Shown here: one piece after another, positions 46,096-56,759 of the stretch
Layout of the letters: every line of letters begins with the position of its first letter
How positions within the stretch are numbered: position 1 is the stretch's first letter
Assembly: GCF_030052815.1 (NCBI RefSeq)
Contig: NC_079494.1
Location: 38,364,467 to 38,428,466, forward strand
Direction of reading: 5' to 3'
From: Hevea brasiliensis
Taxonomy: Eukaryota; Streptophyta; Magnoliopsida; Malpighiales; Euphorbiaceae
DNA length: 64,000 nucleotides
Notes under the pieces: generated by a model
Databases searched by the model: none
What the model saw: only the letters and a program-made list of their open reading frames with translations
Told to the model about the DNA's origin: nothing
Position numbers and translations under genes: made by a program

Positions 46096-49000
46096 TGTAA
46101 CACCCCTATTTGTATAGCCTGGTATATTTCACTGTTCCGGTGACCGGTGTCGGTCTGGACAATTAAAGGGATTAGAGCCATACTTAAGACAATTAGATAA
46201 ACCATAAACACAAATAATTAGTAATGTTCAAGTAGTTAAGTATAAATAAGAAAAACAGAACATAATAAGTTAAACGAGCCGAGAGTCACAGCGATGGGTG
46301 ACCTTCTCGGGAATGACTGCGAAGTCATTTTAAACTCAAATTTTGAACCGTAAAAAGTGACGCTGCGATCCTTAGGACCCTTATGAACACAATGGAAAAG
46401 AGAAAATCACAAAAAAGAACTGTTAAGCCAGTCAAATAATTAGGTCAGGAAGCTGAAAGAAATATGGAATTATTTGCAAACCAGGATGAACCGGCGAGGG
46501 GCAATTTGGTCAATTAACCAGGAGTGACTCGACCTAATCACAAATAAAATTGGAGAAAAGAAAATTTCGGAATCGAGAATTAAATTAAAGAACTAATAGA
46601 AAAATAGAAAAAAAAAAAGAGGAAAATCAAAAAGTAAAAAGATGATGACATCATGCATAACCTCATGCATGATGCCATAACAAATTAATTAAATTATTTA
46701 CTAAATTGGATTTTTGGTCTTCTAAAAGGGATAAAGATAAAAGAAAAGAAAAAAAAAAAAAGAAAACAAAAAGGTCTTCTTCTTCCTTCCATCTTGCCGC
46801 CCCATCTTCCTCCATAACTCCCATGAGAATTCTTCATCTAAGCTTGCATCTAAGCTTAAATTTCTTCACCCAATTTATATAACTCCCCTAAAAACCTCAC
46901 TAGACCTTGCCATCTCAACTTAAGAACAAGAAAGAAGGAAGAAAGAAAGAGAACAATTAAAGATTTGAAGCTTTAAGTTGAGGTTAGTATGCTAAGCTTC
47001 TTATTTTTCCATTTAAATGCATATGTGATGGTTGAAATGAGCTTAGAATTTATGAAATGAAATAAAAATATGGGGGAAGAACCAATGCTGAAATTCGGCC
47101 AGCTTGAAGAGGGGACATCAATTGTATGGTTTGATGTATTAGAATGAGGTTAAAAGCTTTAATTAGTTGAATGATTAGCATTAAAACCATTAAATGTAGT
47201 TAAATGCATGAGATGAATGAGTTAGGGTTTGAATGTTAGGGTTGTGAACCAAATTTTGGAGAAATTCTTAAATGATGACTTTGGTCTATTGTGAGATGAA
47301 AAATGGTCAATAATGACCAAAAGAGATGTGTGGAAATTGTGAGAATGGAAGTTAAATTCGTAGGGCAAATGGTCATGCTGCTGGCATCATGACCAAGCCA
47401 ACTTTGAAGGACCAAAACGGAAATTTTACAAGTCCAATTGATATGCCACCAATTGGGGATGAAAATAAACATAAAATAGCACAATTTTCATTAAGGAATC
47501 ATGGCCAAAAACTGACCAAAACTTAGTGAACCAATTGACCAAAGTGAAATGAGAGCAGGCCGCCACTGCACAAACTGACCAAATAAACAGTAATTGTTCA
47601 TTTGGTCATAACTCGAGCTAAGAAGGTCAAAATGACCTGAAATTTTACCAGTAATTAGATAAGATATAGATCTAATACTTTTATGAAGAACACCAACCCA
47701 AATTATGCCATTAATCTAATCAAATGATTGAGCAAAGTTGAGTTACTGAACCTGCAAAACTGCAGAATTCCATTTGAACAGTAAAGTTCCAATGGCTATA
47801 ACTCTCTATAGAAAACTCTGATTTAGGCGATTCTTAAACCGATGGAAACCTAAGACATAGTAGAACATTTCGTATGAAGGAAATTAGACCAAATTATATA
47901 CTTAACTTGATCAACTTATTGAATGATGTTGGATCAAAAATCTGCCAGAACCTAAATTGCAGCATGAACAATGCACGTGAACAGTAATTGTATTTTAGCT
48001 ATAACTTGAGATACAAAACTCCACTTGGGGTGATCCAAAAATGAGAATACACTTAAGACAATAAGGAACATTTTCTATGAAGGAAGTTTTGCCAAATTCC
48101 AACAGTAAAAGGGCCAATGGAACAGTGTAACTTGGAGCACCAAAACTGAAAATTTGACAATTTGGCCAAAAGGATTTAAGCATTGAGAAAATGACCAAAA
48201 CCAACAAATTTAATGACCAAAATGTGGTATGTGGGTGAAGTTGGAGTTCCCATACCTATTAAGCCTTAGAAAGTCAACTATTTGACTTGAATAGTGTAGT
48301 GAATAGTAACCCGAAACACAAAAATTTCGAGAACGTCGAATTTAACACGTTAGAACTAGGTAAATGTGAAGCTAAATTTAGTTTGGATTTGTGTTAAGTT
48401 CTAGTACTGAAACATTGTAAAATTGTGTGTTTCAATTGAAAAGAATATCGGGGAGGAACCCGAGGAACCGAGTCGAGGCTAAGGGACGACTCGCTTGAGG
48501 TTTGTGCACAACATCTCCATGCTTTAAAATTCATTGATAAAGTGAACGAAATATGTATTTTACTTGTGCTTTGGAATTGTTGAAAGTTTATTTGTGACAT
48601 TATTTATGATGTTTTGATTTAAACTGTGAAAGTTATTGTGTATATTTAAAATAGCAATGTTTAGCAAATTGTTAAGATAAGTTTTGAAACCACAGTGTCA
48701 TGACCATATATTTGAACACCTCACTAGCACGACTAGTGGGGGTAATTAGTTTCGAATTTTGATTCCTTCTCTGGAGAAGTGTTGACGTGTGCCAGTAGAA
48801 GAGGATGTGAATGGATATCCATATATTTGAGCTAGCTAGCCTTGTGATGTGATTTCTCTTTAGCCTCTGGCTATTGAGAATCTATTTGTTTCGAATGGCA
48901 TGATTTAACTGTGGGTTTTATGAAATGTGTTTTGATACTTCGAAATGAACGTGGTTTGCATTAAAATCTCATAATTCATGTTTTGTGTTTAATGCTCATG

Positions 49001-49821
49001 TTTAGTCAAATTTTTGTATAAATGTGATTTTATTTTTGCATAAAGATTATTTTAGTATGTTGTGTACCACTGAGTCCTAGTACTCAGCGATAGCTTTTAT
49101 TACTGTCGCAGATACAGAGACTAGAGGAGCAGCAGACTGAGCTGCTAAAGATTGAGGATCATTCAGCCTAAAGTCTTCGGGTATAATTTATACCCTAATT
49201 GTAAATATTTCTTTTGATGTATATATTGCACATAAATGTATGGACATGTAAAAAAATGGGTCTTGAGCAGTTGTATAAAATTTGTATAAAGTTGTAATAT
49301 ATATTGTAGTTTGAAATTCTCTTAATGTAAATTTTGTAATGATCTATTTAAATTGTTTTGTTTCTAATGAAATATGAATGGAACTATTTTATTTAATTTG
49401 AATGATATGGATTGTTAGTATTTTGATGATCATTGGATACTGGATTTGAAATTGAAAGTTGATAAATGTGTTGAGAAATTGTTTGAGATTGAGTTTGAAA
49501 TTGAAGCAATTGTTGAGAAAATTTTTAGAAGTGCTTTTTACAGGTATTTGAAGAACTGTTTTCTCAAAATACAGAGGGAACTCTATCAAAATTTTTATAA
49601 AATTTGCGAAAAAATAAAATGGGCTAAAATTTCCAACTAGCTTTCAACTTAATTACATGTTTAAAATACTTATTAGAAATGCTCACCACTTATTAAAAAT
49701 AAGAAAATTGTTTTAAAATCCCTTGTAGGGTACTTGATGAGTTATCGGTAGGTGAAGTTCGGTAGTTCATTAGGTATTCTACGGGATCATGTTATGCCTT
49801 ACAGAGGGGTAAGGTGTGACA
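46096..49821 (+). repeat. A4: solo LTR of family A (3.73 kb)
   Basis: Starts TGTAACACCCC, ends AAGGTGTGACA, flanked by AGGTT. No PBS, PPT or coding domain, so a solo LTR. It resembles the A1 LTRs in the second half (complement of 15499-17700) and the A3 LTR in the first half. Hairpins: CTGAGT...ACTCAG (49070-49087), GCGATAG...CTGTCGC (49087-49109), GGGTATAA-T-TTATACCC near 49178-49195. Palindrome block at 46646-46675. Short open frames show no domain. Confidence 0.92.
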
Positions 49822-49826
49822 AGGTT
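49822..49826. repeat. right target-site duplication of A4 (AGGTT)
   Basis: Repeat of 46091-46095; the A3 LTR resumes with TGTGCACAATAAACC. Confidence 0.9.
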
Positions 49827-50592
49827 TGTGCACAATAAACCTTATTTGAGCTTTTTGTCATTGAAAAATTGATTTAGTATTATTTATGAAAATTTGATGT
49901 TAATCATGAATTGTGTTGCCACTTTGTGAATGAAACTATGACTTTGAAAATTTATCAGATTTCTCATGAATTATTGGAATAAATTGTTTGAAATAAATTT
50001 TTGATTCACACTTAGCATGACAGTGTCTTATTATTCCTCCTCCATTTATGGGTTGAGATCGATTATTTTTCCTCCCTCTCTGGTTTACCAGTTGAGGTTG
50101 TAGATCGGATGAGTACTCATTAGCTAGCTAGCCACCTCCCACATTGATTTCGATTAGTGGGGTTGTAGATCGCTTTGTCGTGGTGTACAACGCGGTATTG
50201 ATCGGAAATTTTGTGTCATGGCTTAATTTGTGTATAAATTGACAACACTGTGTTTATTAAATTATTTGACCCAAAATTGTGCTATAATGAGTTTTGATAA
50301 TTTGTGAAATATAATTGTGCAATATTTAAATTGTGTTTTGTTAATGAATGTTTTATATATTGTATTTCAAATTTTTATTGTGCACCACTGAGTATTTTTA
50401 TACTCAGCGATAGCTTATTTTGCTGTCGTAGAAAAGGGCAAGGAGAAAACAGCAGAGTGAGCTGCTACTGAGATGTGGACTTCATTGATCCTTTTTGCAT
50501 GGGTATTTATTTATACCCTTGTAATTATTTGATGTAAACATTGTAGTGTTCTATGTATCAATGTAAAATTAAGCAGTTGTACAATAAATTGT
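49827..50592 (+). repeat. A3 3' LTR, right part, cut by element C
   Basis: Matches the A3 5' LTR from 37786 to about 38550. It ends at ACAATAAATTGT, where element C starts; the remaining ~470 bp of LTR are expected beyond C, to the right of the window. Confidence 0.88.
50388..50520 (+). other. cluster of four small hairpins in the A3 3' LTR
   Basis: CTGAGTAT-TTTT-ATACTCAG (50388-50407), GCGATAGC...GCTGTCGT (50407-50414/50422-50429, two wobble pairs), AGCAG-AGTGAG-CTGCT (about 50450-50466) and GGGTAT-TTATTT-ATACCC (about 50501-50518). The cluster lies about 60-200 bp upstream of an ACAATAAATT polyadenylation-like signal, so it may lie in the 3' end of the element RNA. Stem bases covary between copies. 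Confidence 0.7.
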
Positions 50593-50999
50593 TGTCGCAA
50601 GGGTTTTGAGGTCGCCTGGACGAACACTCACCGAAGTGGGAAAAGTGAGGAGTCGCCACTTTAATTTTGAGGGAAATTAAAGAAAAACATTTGTGAAAGT
50701 AAGTTAGAATAAAACCACTTTAAAAACAGAGATTCTAGGTTCGGGGTCCATGAACGGGTGGGGAAGGTGTTAGGCACCCCACCTCGTCCCTCAACGAGGG
50801 TAAGCAGATTTAACTTCACATTTTTCATAGTTAGGAGGGCTTGAATGGAAATGTTAATCCTTTTGATCGAAAGGAATGTTTGATTTTTCACTAATCCGGG
50901 TTACCCAGATACATAAGTAAATGAGACGACCTTAGTGAGTTGCGGTTGCGTCTTAATTTTATTTTAGGGGGAATTATCTTACGTATTTTGTTGAAATTT

Positions 51000-51360
51000 A
51001 ATTTGGAAATAGGATAAGAACTCTCCTCCGATTTCCTTTTATTAAAATATTTATTAAAAATTTTAAGCTTGAGAATCGGATAAGAACTCTCCTCCGATCT
51101 CCTTTTAAATATTTATTAAAATTTTTAAGTGGGAACCGGATAAGAACTCTCCTCCGATCTCCTTTTAAATATTTATTAAAATTTTTAAGCTTGAGAATCG
51201 GATAAGAACTCTCCTTCGATCTCCTTTTAAATATTTATTAAAATTTTTAAATTGAAACCGGATAAGAACTCTCCTCCGATCTCCTTTTAAGTATTTATTA
51301 AAATTTTTAAGTGGAAACCGGATAAGAACTCTCCTCCGATCTCTTTTATTTTAATAGGGA
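51000..51360 (-). repeat. about six ~60 bp tandem repeats in the LTR of C
   Basis: The marker AAGAACTCTCC recurs at 51017, 51082, 51142, 51204, 51264 and 51324 (intervals 65, 60, 62, 60, 60). Units alternate between TTGAGAATCGGAT and (G/A)GAAACCGGAT forms, separated by an A/T-rich TATTTATTAAAATTTTTAAG part. Confidence 0.9.
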
Positions 51361-52390
51361 TCGGATAAGGACTTTTTCGATCTCTCGAAACTTGATTACA
51401 GCTACCCGTCACGAAATCCTAGAACTAAGGGTTTTGGCATTTAAAGATGCAGGGGCTCGGAATAAGGCTTCTTTTAATTCATTGGTACCTTGTATCCAGT
51501 CAAGAGATACCAAACCGAATTTTTTGACCTTACTATGTGGCCACCTTACCAGTACCTTTTGATACCCGATCTATCCCATTTATCTATCTTAAAGTTCGAT
51601 TTTACTCTGCCTTGTGTTGTTTTACTCAATTATCTTTTGCATTATTCTAGTGACTCGGCCTTGCTATTTTCCTGACTCATTGTTTAGACTTTTTATCTTT
51701 TTTAAAGAGACCCTTTAGATACGATTACCTACATTTTACCCAACCCCTTATACATTACTCGAGACTAGAAGACTTGCGTTCAGAAATAACAAAGATTAAA
51801 TAAAAGAATGGACTGATCAACAAAGAAGTAAACCCGAGAGTAACCTTTTGGTATTCTTTAGCGCAATATAAACTTAAAAAAAAAGAAAGAACTACGTATA
51901 TAAAAGAACAAAGAAAATACAAAAAATGCAAACGAATACTTAATAAAAGGACAATACGAACCCTCACCTGTAGGGAGCCAAATCTACTAAACTAAGTATT
52001 GAATCACAAAGCTTAATAGAACTGCAGGTTGGTAACCGAAAGATTATGGTCTGCCTTGAAACGAAGGATGCTTTGCTAAAATGCAATCTGGTCGAAATAA
52101 TTCCTAAGTTTAAATGAGGTTGAGCCTGGACAATGGGACAATGGGAGTGGAAATAAATAAAACCAAGAGTTGAAAATGAGAGCACCACAGGATAATAAAC
52201 GAACTGAAAATAGAGAGTTTCAGTATTCAAGAATCCCTTTTACAAGAAAATACTTTAGATAACTGGTTTCCAAATTTTTTTTGTGAAAGCTTCAAAAATA
52301 GCAGAGTAACGAGCTGAATTGAGTTTCAGAGTTCTTCCGCTATATCCACTATCCTTTTTTTCGTCCTCCTTGAACAGTTTTTCATACAGG

Positions 52391-52398
52391 TATTTATA
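52391..52398 (-). promoter_or_regulatory. TATA box for the element RNA of C
   Basis: TATAAATA on the - strand, within CCTATAAATACC, about 4.2 kb into the LTR. It would start an RNA running left through ~1.8 kb of R/U5. Inferred from motif and orientation. Confidence 0.5.
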
Positions 52399-53624
52399 GG
52401 AACCGGGTGCTCCCCATGAAGGGTCAGGATCTGTTTTGGGGGAGATGGAGGGTTAAGATTTTGAAGGACATGATCTAAGGGCTTGGGAATCAAAGAGAAT
52501 CAGAACGGACGACTGGGATCCCTTCCGGAGTATTTATCCTTTTCTCTCTTCTAATCTGATGGCCCAAAATTTTTTGTCAAGAGCGATCTGAGGGCTAGGA
52601 GTGAAAGGCGCTGATCTTGTCATTTTCTTCTTCGATCCGAGGGCTCCGAGCTCGTCCTTACAAGTAAGATCAACGGTGGAGATTAGGATGTACAGTGCTA
52701 TCCTGACGTACTCTGACACATGTCAGTAGTGCGGGCGATTCTGGGGCGTGCGGTTGAGATTTCACCTGCAACGCTTTTAACTACCTCGGCTCTGATTATG
52801 ACGATAATTGGCAGAAGCTGTCTCATTCTCTTTGTATTCCGACCTTCTCTCCTTTCCGGTCTTTTCAACGTGATCCTTTTTCGATCTCTCATACCGGGTT
52901 CCCCTCTTCCGATCTCTCCTGACACGCTCTCTTCCGATCTTTCATGCCGGTCTCCCTTCTACCGATCTTTACCACACCAGTCTTTCTTTTTATCGGGTTC
53001 GATCCAGTGAAAGCATTTATTTCCCTCAATTTTCGAGGCGTTCGCTTCGTTTTTTGCTTGCAATAAATGCTCAAATTTTTCCAATATATACCTTTAACCA
53101 GGAAGCCCTACCTCACTTGACTTTCTCCTTTATTCTCTTCATTTTCCTTGTTCTAGCTGCTCCGACAGCAATCCCGGACAAAATGACCGCCTTTAATCTT
53201 TTTCCGGTTGTCCCTTTTGTTCCTTGCCTGAAAATTTACGATCCCGGTGATCGAAAAATCATGATGACCTTATCTGATGACAGTGAGAGAACTGGACTAA
53301 TTAACCGATCTGGATCGAGGACCTTGATTGCGCCAATCTCCAATCGTTCGCCCGATATAATCGGCGAACTGATTTCAGGAGAGAAGACTGCTAATATTCC
53401 CCTCAACACCGGTGATTGCTCTTTGGCGTTCATCTGCCTCTTCTCCACACTGGGTGTTCCGACAGCGGCTCGGTTTCGAGCAGTAACTTTGATGACGACC
53501 TCTCTCATTCTCATGAGAGTCATAGTCCCCCCAGCCGGTCTCCTGGTCAAACACATCTTTTGACTCAGCCACGAGACTAGGCTTTGACATAGGCCTTTTA
53601 GATAGGATGTTCCGCCGGTCTCTA

Positions 53625-53755
53625 AAGATCGCCCTTGTGATGTAATCAGACCTTTAATGTAATCCGATCTTTAGAGATCGTCCAAATGATGTAATCAGAC
53701 CTTTAATGTAATCCGATCTCCAGAGATCGTCCAAATGATGTAATCAGATCTTTTC
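53625..53755 (+). repeat. 49 bp repeats upstream of the antisense gene
   Basis: GATGTAATCAGA recurs at 53639, 53688 and 53737, an exact period of 49 bp. Each unit carries GATCT-N4-AGATC, a short inverted repeat. The block ends about 270 bp upstream of the TATA box at 54022, so it may act in that promoter. Confidence 0.85.
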
Positions 53756-54021
53756 GGAAATAAAATTTATTTTGACAACTATTGTTTTATTATTATTGCA
53801 TTGATTATTTTCCGATCCCTGAAGTATTTATCCGATCCGACTCTTAATTTGAATGACACTTATCCGATCCGTAATTCAAAACACCTTAATCTGCTGCTCT
53901 ACAGTTAACCGATCTCTTTATGGAATCTCCGGAATATTCGTGAGACGTGTCAGAACAGCTGGCAAGTCCCGCTATCCGATGCACTACCTGGAACATCATG
54001 AGCATTAAATGCTCGGACGAG

Positions 54022-54029
54022 TATAAATA
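54022..54029 (+). promoter_or_regulatory. TATA box of the antisense gene in the LTR of C
   Basis: TATAAATA within GAGTATAAATAAGGG lies 163 bp before the ATG at 54185 on the + strand, the reverse of gag-pol. Together with the element-sense TATA at 52391 it forms a divergent promoter pair ~1.6 kb apart. Confidence 0.6.
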
Positions 54030-54184
54030 AGGGTGGGGTTAGCCGGTTGCTCCTTTATGTCATTTTCAGTCTCTTGCGAACAACTTCCAAATTCTCTCGT
54101 TTTCTCAAGTTCGTCCGACACCGATCAAGCTCCAGTAAGGGTTTTGATCTTTCTTTTAGCTCAAATTTTCTGTTTCCTTTGAAA

Positions 54185-56047
54185 ATGAGCGGTGCCGAGG
54201 GTCAGAGAGCAGTAAGCCGCCCTTCCATTCAGTTCTTGTGGTCCTCCGACGAGGTAGTGGTGGTTGGACCAAGTGCGCAGCCTAAACTTCCTAGGGTCTC
54301 CGTTCCAGCTCGGGGACAACCAGCACCATCAAGGCATGTGCCTTCTTCGGGGAGGGAAAATCTTCCCATGGACAAGCTACCGTCAATCTTGCAAGAAACT
54401 GACCTGCAGTCGTTCAGCCAGGAGTACAACATCCGGCCTGATTCCTACAAATTGATTAAGTGTCACGGCGATCTTCGTGCCGATCACTTCTTCGAGGAGA
54501 ACAATATGATCATGGTCTACGAAGAACAATTAAAGGCCGGTCTGCGGTTCCCTTTGGACGACTTCTTCAAGGAAGTTTTGAAATACCACCAAGTGTGCAT
54601 CGCTCAAGTTCACCCGAACTCGTGGCGGATCTTGGTAGCCTTCCGAGGCCTATGCCGAGCTAAAGGGCTCCGACCCACGGCTAAGGTGTTCGCTGAACCG
54701 CACTGGTTAACTCGTCGCAAGGACAACGAGTATTGGTTCTTCTAGGAGAAACCCCATTGTGGGCTTTTTACAGACCTACCTTCCTCCTTGAATAATTGGA
54801 AGAACCGCTTTTTTATCTTGAGTAGCAAAATTCCGAATGCTTTTAACGGCTTCCCTCGGAGCTGGCTGCATCAGGGTCCCTTGCTGACGAAGCACATCGC
54901 CCTAAATAGGGAAGAGGGTGCAATGGTGATGGAGTTGAAGGAACAGGTGTCCAGAGAGAAGTTCTCTTGTTTGGATGCGATGTGGTAGAGCTACACCATT
55001 GGACTATGCAGCTGGTCACCGGTCAAGATCGCGGGCATCAGCTCTCTGATCTCGGCATCGGTATTTTCTATATCTCAGATCTTTGGACCTTAGTGATCTC
55101 ACTGACCTCTTCTTTGTGCAGGTATGGCAAGCGGTGAAGCTTCTAAAGAGAGCCGGAAGTGGAAGAGAGAGATCTCCCGGAAGGTACGAGAGATAAAGCG
55201 TTCCGAGCTGCTTCAAACACCTGGTCATGAGCCCGGGGAAATACAGGAAGGCTCGTCTCAACCTTCTAGGCCTCCGGTCATAGAAGTGGTCCGATCTCCT
55301 CCTCGCCGAGAAGAGCAGCCTCCACCTCCTCCAGTCACTCCGAGTGCGGAAGGGGGTCCTTCCCAACCTCCTGCAAGGTCCCTTTCCCGCGGTGCCCAAG
55401 TACTGATCCACTCGTTGGAGAAGAACCGCACGGTTCGAGAGAACCCTGGTTTCGCCAAGGTCTTAATGTCCTCCATCTGTCTTTGAGAAGATCAGGATAG
55501 GCTGTCTCCAGATAACCTTGATGATATCTTGACCAGATCTATGAGCCTGAACGTGGAATGTTTGGTGAACCAGCACATGGTCCGAGAGAAGGCTCATCGC
55601 CTGGGTAAGGAAGTCGAGAGGATGAGTCATGAATTGTCTTTTCTCCGATCCCAACTTTCGTCTGCTCAGGACTATATATCTCAAATTGAGGGACGAATGA
55701 AGTTCTATGAGGACAAGCTGGCCGAGCAAGCTCATGTTTTGGCCGAGCGAGATCGTATTCTCGAGGGAGTTCATGCGCTCTGAGCTGATGAAGCTGCTCA
55801 ACTTGCTCATCATGCTAAGGAGCTGAAGGCGAAAGAGGAAGAAATGGTGACCGAAGTGGCCGGCGCTTATGTGAATGCTCATAGAGATCTCCTGGCTGAG
55901 CTCAAGAAGCGTTATCCTGAGGAGGACTTCTCCTGGATGGCCAACCTGGCTCCCGAGGACGAAGGTGAGGATAGCGAAGAGGAGGCTGAAGGTGAGAGAG
56001 AAAATGAACATGTAGTTCCGGCTGGGGGCGATCCCCTAGCCGAATGA
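54185..56047 (+). pseudogene. antisense ORF (aORF) in the LTR of C: plant 'putative gypsy type transposon' domain protein
   Basis: From ATG 54185 (MSGAEGQRAVS) a 186-codon stretch encodes a disordered N-terminus, then a block (residues ~125-186: PLDDFFKEVLKYHQVCIAQV, HPNSWRILVAF, GLCRAKGLRPT, EYWFF) that I recognise as the plant domain named 'putative gypsy type transposon' (Transposase_28-like, PF04195). Such proteins are known as extra antisense ORFs of Tat-clade elements; their role is unknown. The same frame continues to 56047: Pro-rich part (55124-55480), coiled-coil-like heptads (55529-55900), acidic tail. Stops: TAG 54743, TAG 54986, TGA 55484, TGA 55781. A likely intron ends at TCTTTGTGCAG (55121), and the 54986 stop may lie in or near it. 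The upstream in-frame TTG at 54047 is probably untranslated. Confidence 0.75.
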
Positions 56048-56598
56048 CTTGTATAAATTTTAAAATGAAATGAAATGAAAGCTTCCCTTTTGTTCAATGA
56101 TTGATTGTGATTGAAAAGTTTCTAAATTGCGTAAGCACTTGATTGTTTGAACATATTAGAATGACAACTAAAAGTGATTTTTAATCTAAGTATAGGAGAT
56201 CGGAAAATACAATATGCATGAGATCAGTTACGAAACAGGACTTAATTAAAATTAGAAATTTGGCTTCGAACACTTAAGATCGTGATTATCTTTAAACCGA
56301 GTCGAAACCTTTATCATTCTCAAATTTTTAAATGAAAGACTGGCAAACAAGACTGGTGGTACGAAGGCCTTATGTTGGTTCAATCTTATTTGACAAGAAA
56401 GATCGGAAATATGATTAAATGATCAGGGGACTCGAGAATTGGTTTGAGGGATCGGTGAGGCTTTAAAATGACCTGGAGACTTGGTATTAATTCAATTCTT
56501 TTTGAGGGGAGATCGGAAGTATGGTCGGTTGGCAAAGAGGGCTGTGTTGGGGATCGGCTTCAAAGTTTATTAATTCCGGGGGATCGGCCAAAATATAA
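56048..56598. other. inner U3 sequence of the LTR of C, no gene seen
   Basis: About 550 bp between the end of the antisense gene and the LTR border. A TTTTAAAATGAAATGAAATG stretch follows the aORF stop and could hold its polyadenylation signal. Several GATCGG motifs recur, as elsewhere in this LTR. No open frame with a domain. Confidence 0.6.
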
Positions 56599-56606
56599 TG
56601 TCGACA

Positions 56607-56671
56607 GCTGCCCCTCTTTACATAATTTCTATTGAAGGGAAAAAATTTTCCCGTGTAGGAATTATGTAAAG
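56607..56671 (-). other. polypurine tract of C overlapping a two-tier hairpin
   Basis: On the element strand AAAGAGGGGCAGC (56619-56607) precedes the LTR. Just upstream, CTTTACATAATT (56671-56660) pairs perfectly with AATTATGTAAAG (56627-56616), a 12 bp stem. Inside its loop GGGAAAA/TTTTCCC forms a second stem (56637-56652). The PPT shares its first bases with the outer stem. Confidence 0.8.
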
Positions 56672-56759
56672 ATTCAGACCCATATTTTGGACGACTTAAA
56701 TTTTGAAATTTAAAGTCCGAAGGCTAAAACCCACTTGGGTCGAAACTTTGAGGTTGGTC

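Larger units (their letters stand above)
31022..50592 (+). mobile_element. A3: family A chromovirus, with nested solo LTRs B2 and A4
   Basis: Same family as A1 but on the + strand and more decayed: 5' LTR (31022-39021, split by B2), PBS, gag, pol with chromodomain, PPT and 3' LTR (43882-50592, split by A4). The 3' LTR is cut at 50592 by element C. The left flank ACGTC would be the target duplication, but its partner is outside the window. Many pol stops are CAG-to-TAG or CAA-to-TAA changes. Confidence 0.9.
50593..56606 (-). repeat. C 3' LTR (about 6.0 kb)
   Basis: On the element strand it begins TGTCGACATTATA at 56606, directly after the purine run AAAGAGGGGCAGC, and ends CCCTTGCGACA at 50593, where the A3 LTR is interrupted. 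The ends form an inverted repeat (TGTCG/CGACA). Contents: a ~60 bp tandem repeat (51000-51360), an element-sense TATA box (52391), a 49 bp repeat (53625-53755), and an antisense gene with its own TATA box (54022-56047). The second LTR is not in view, so the inner boundary rests on the PPT and the terminal repeat. Confidence 0.75.

Noticed and set aside
53054..53563. 169-codon + strand frame in the LTR of C, with an overlapping - strand frame
   Set aside because: No recognisable domain, hydrophobic start of chance type, and both strands open together in a GC-richer stretch. Not called as a gene.
54047..54184. Upstream extension of the antisense gene from a TTG codon
   Set aside because: TTG is an unlikely plant start, the segment lies right after the TATA box, and an ATG in good position follows at 54185. 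Treated as leader.
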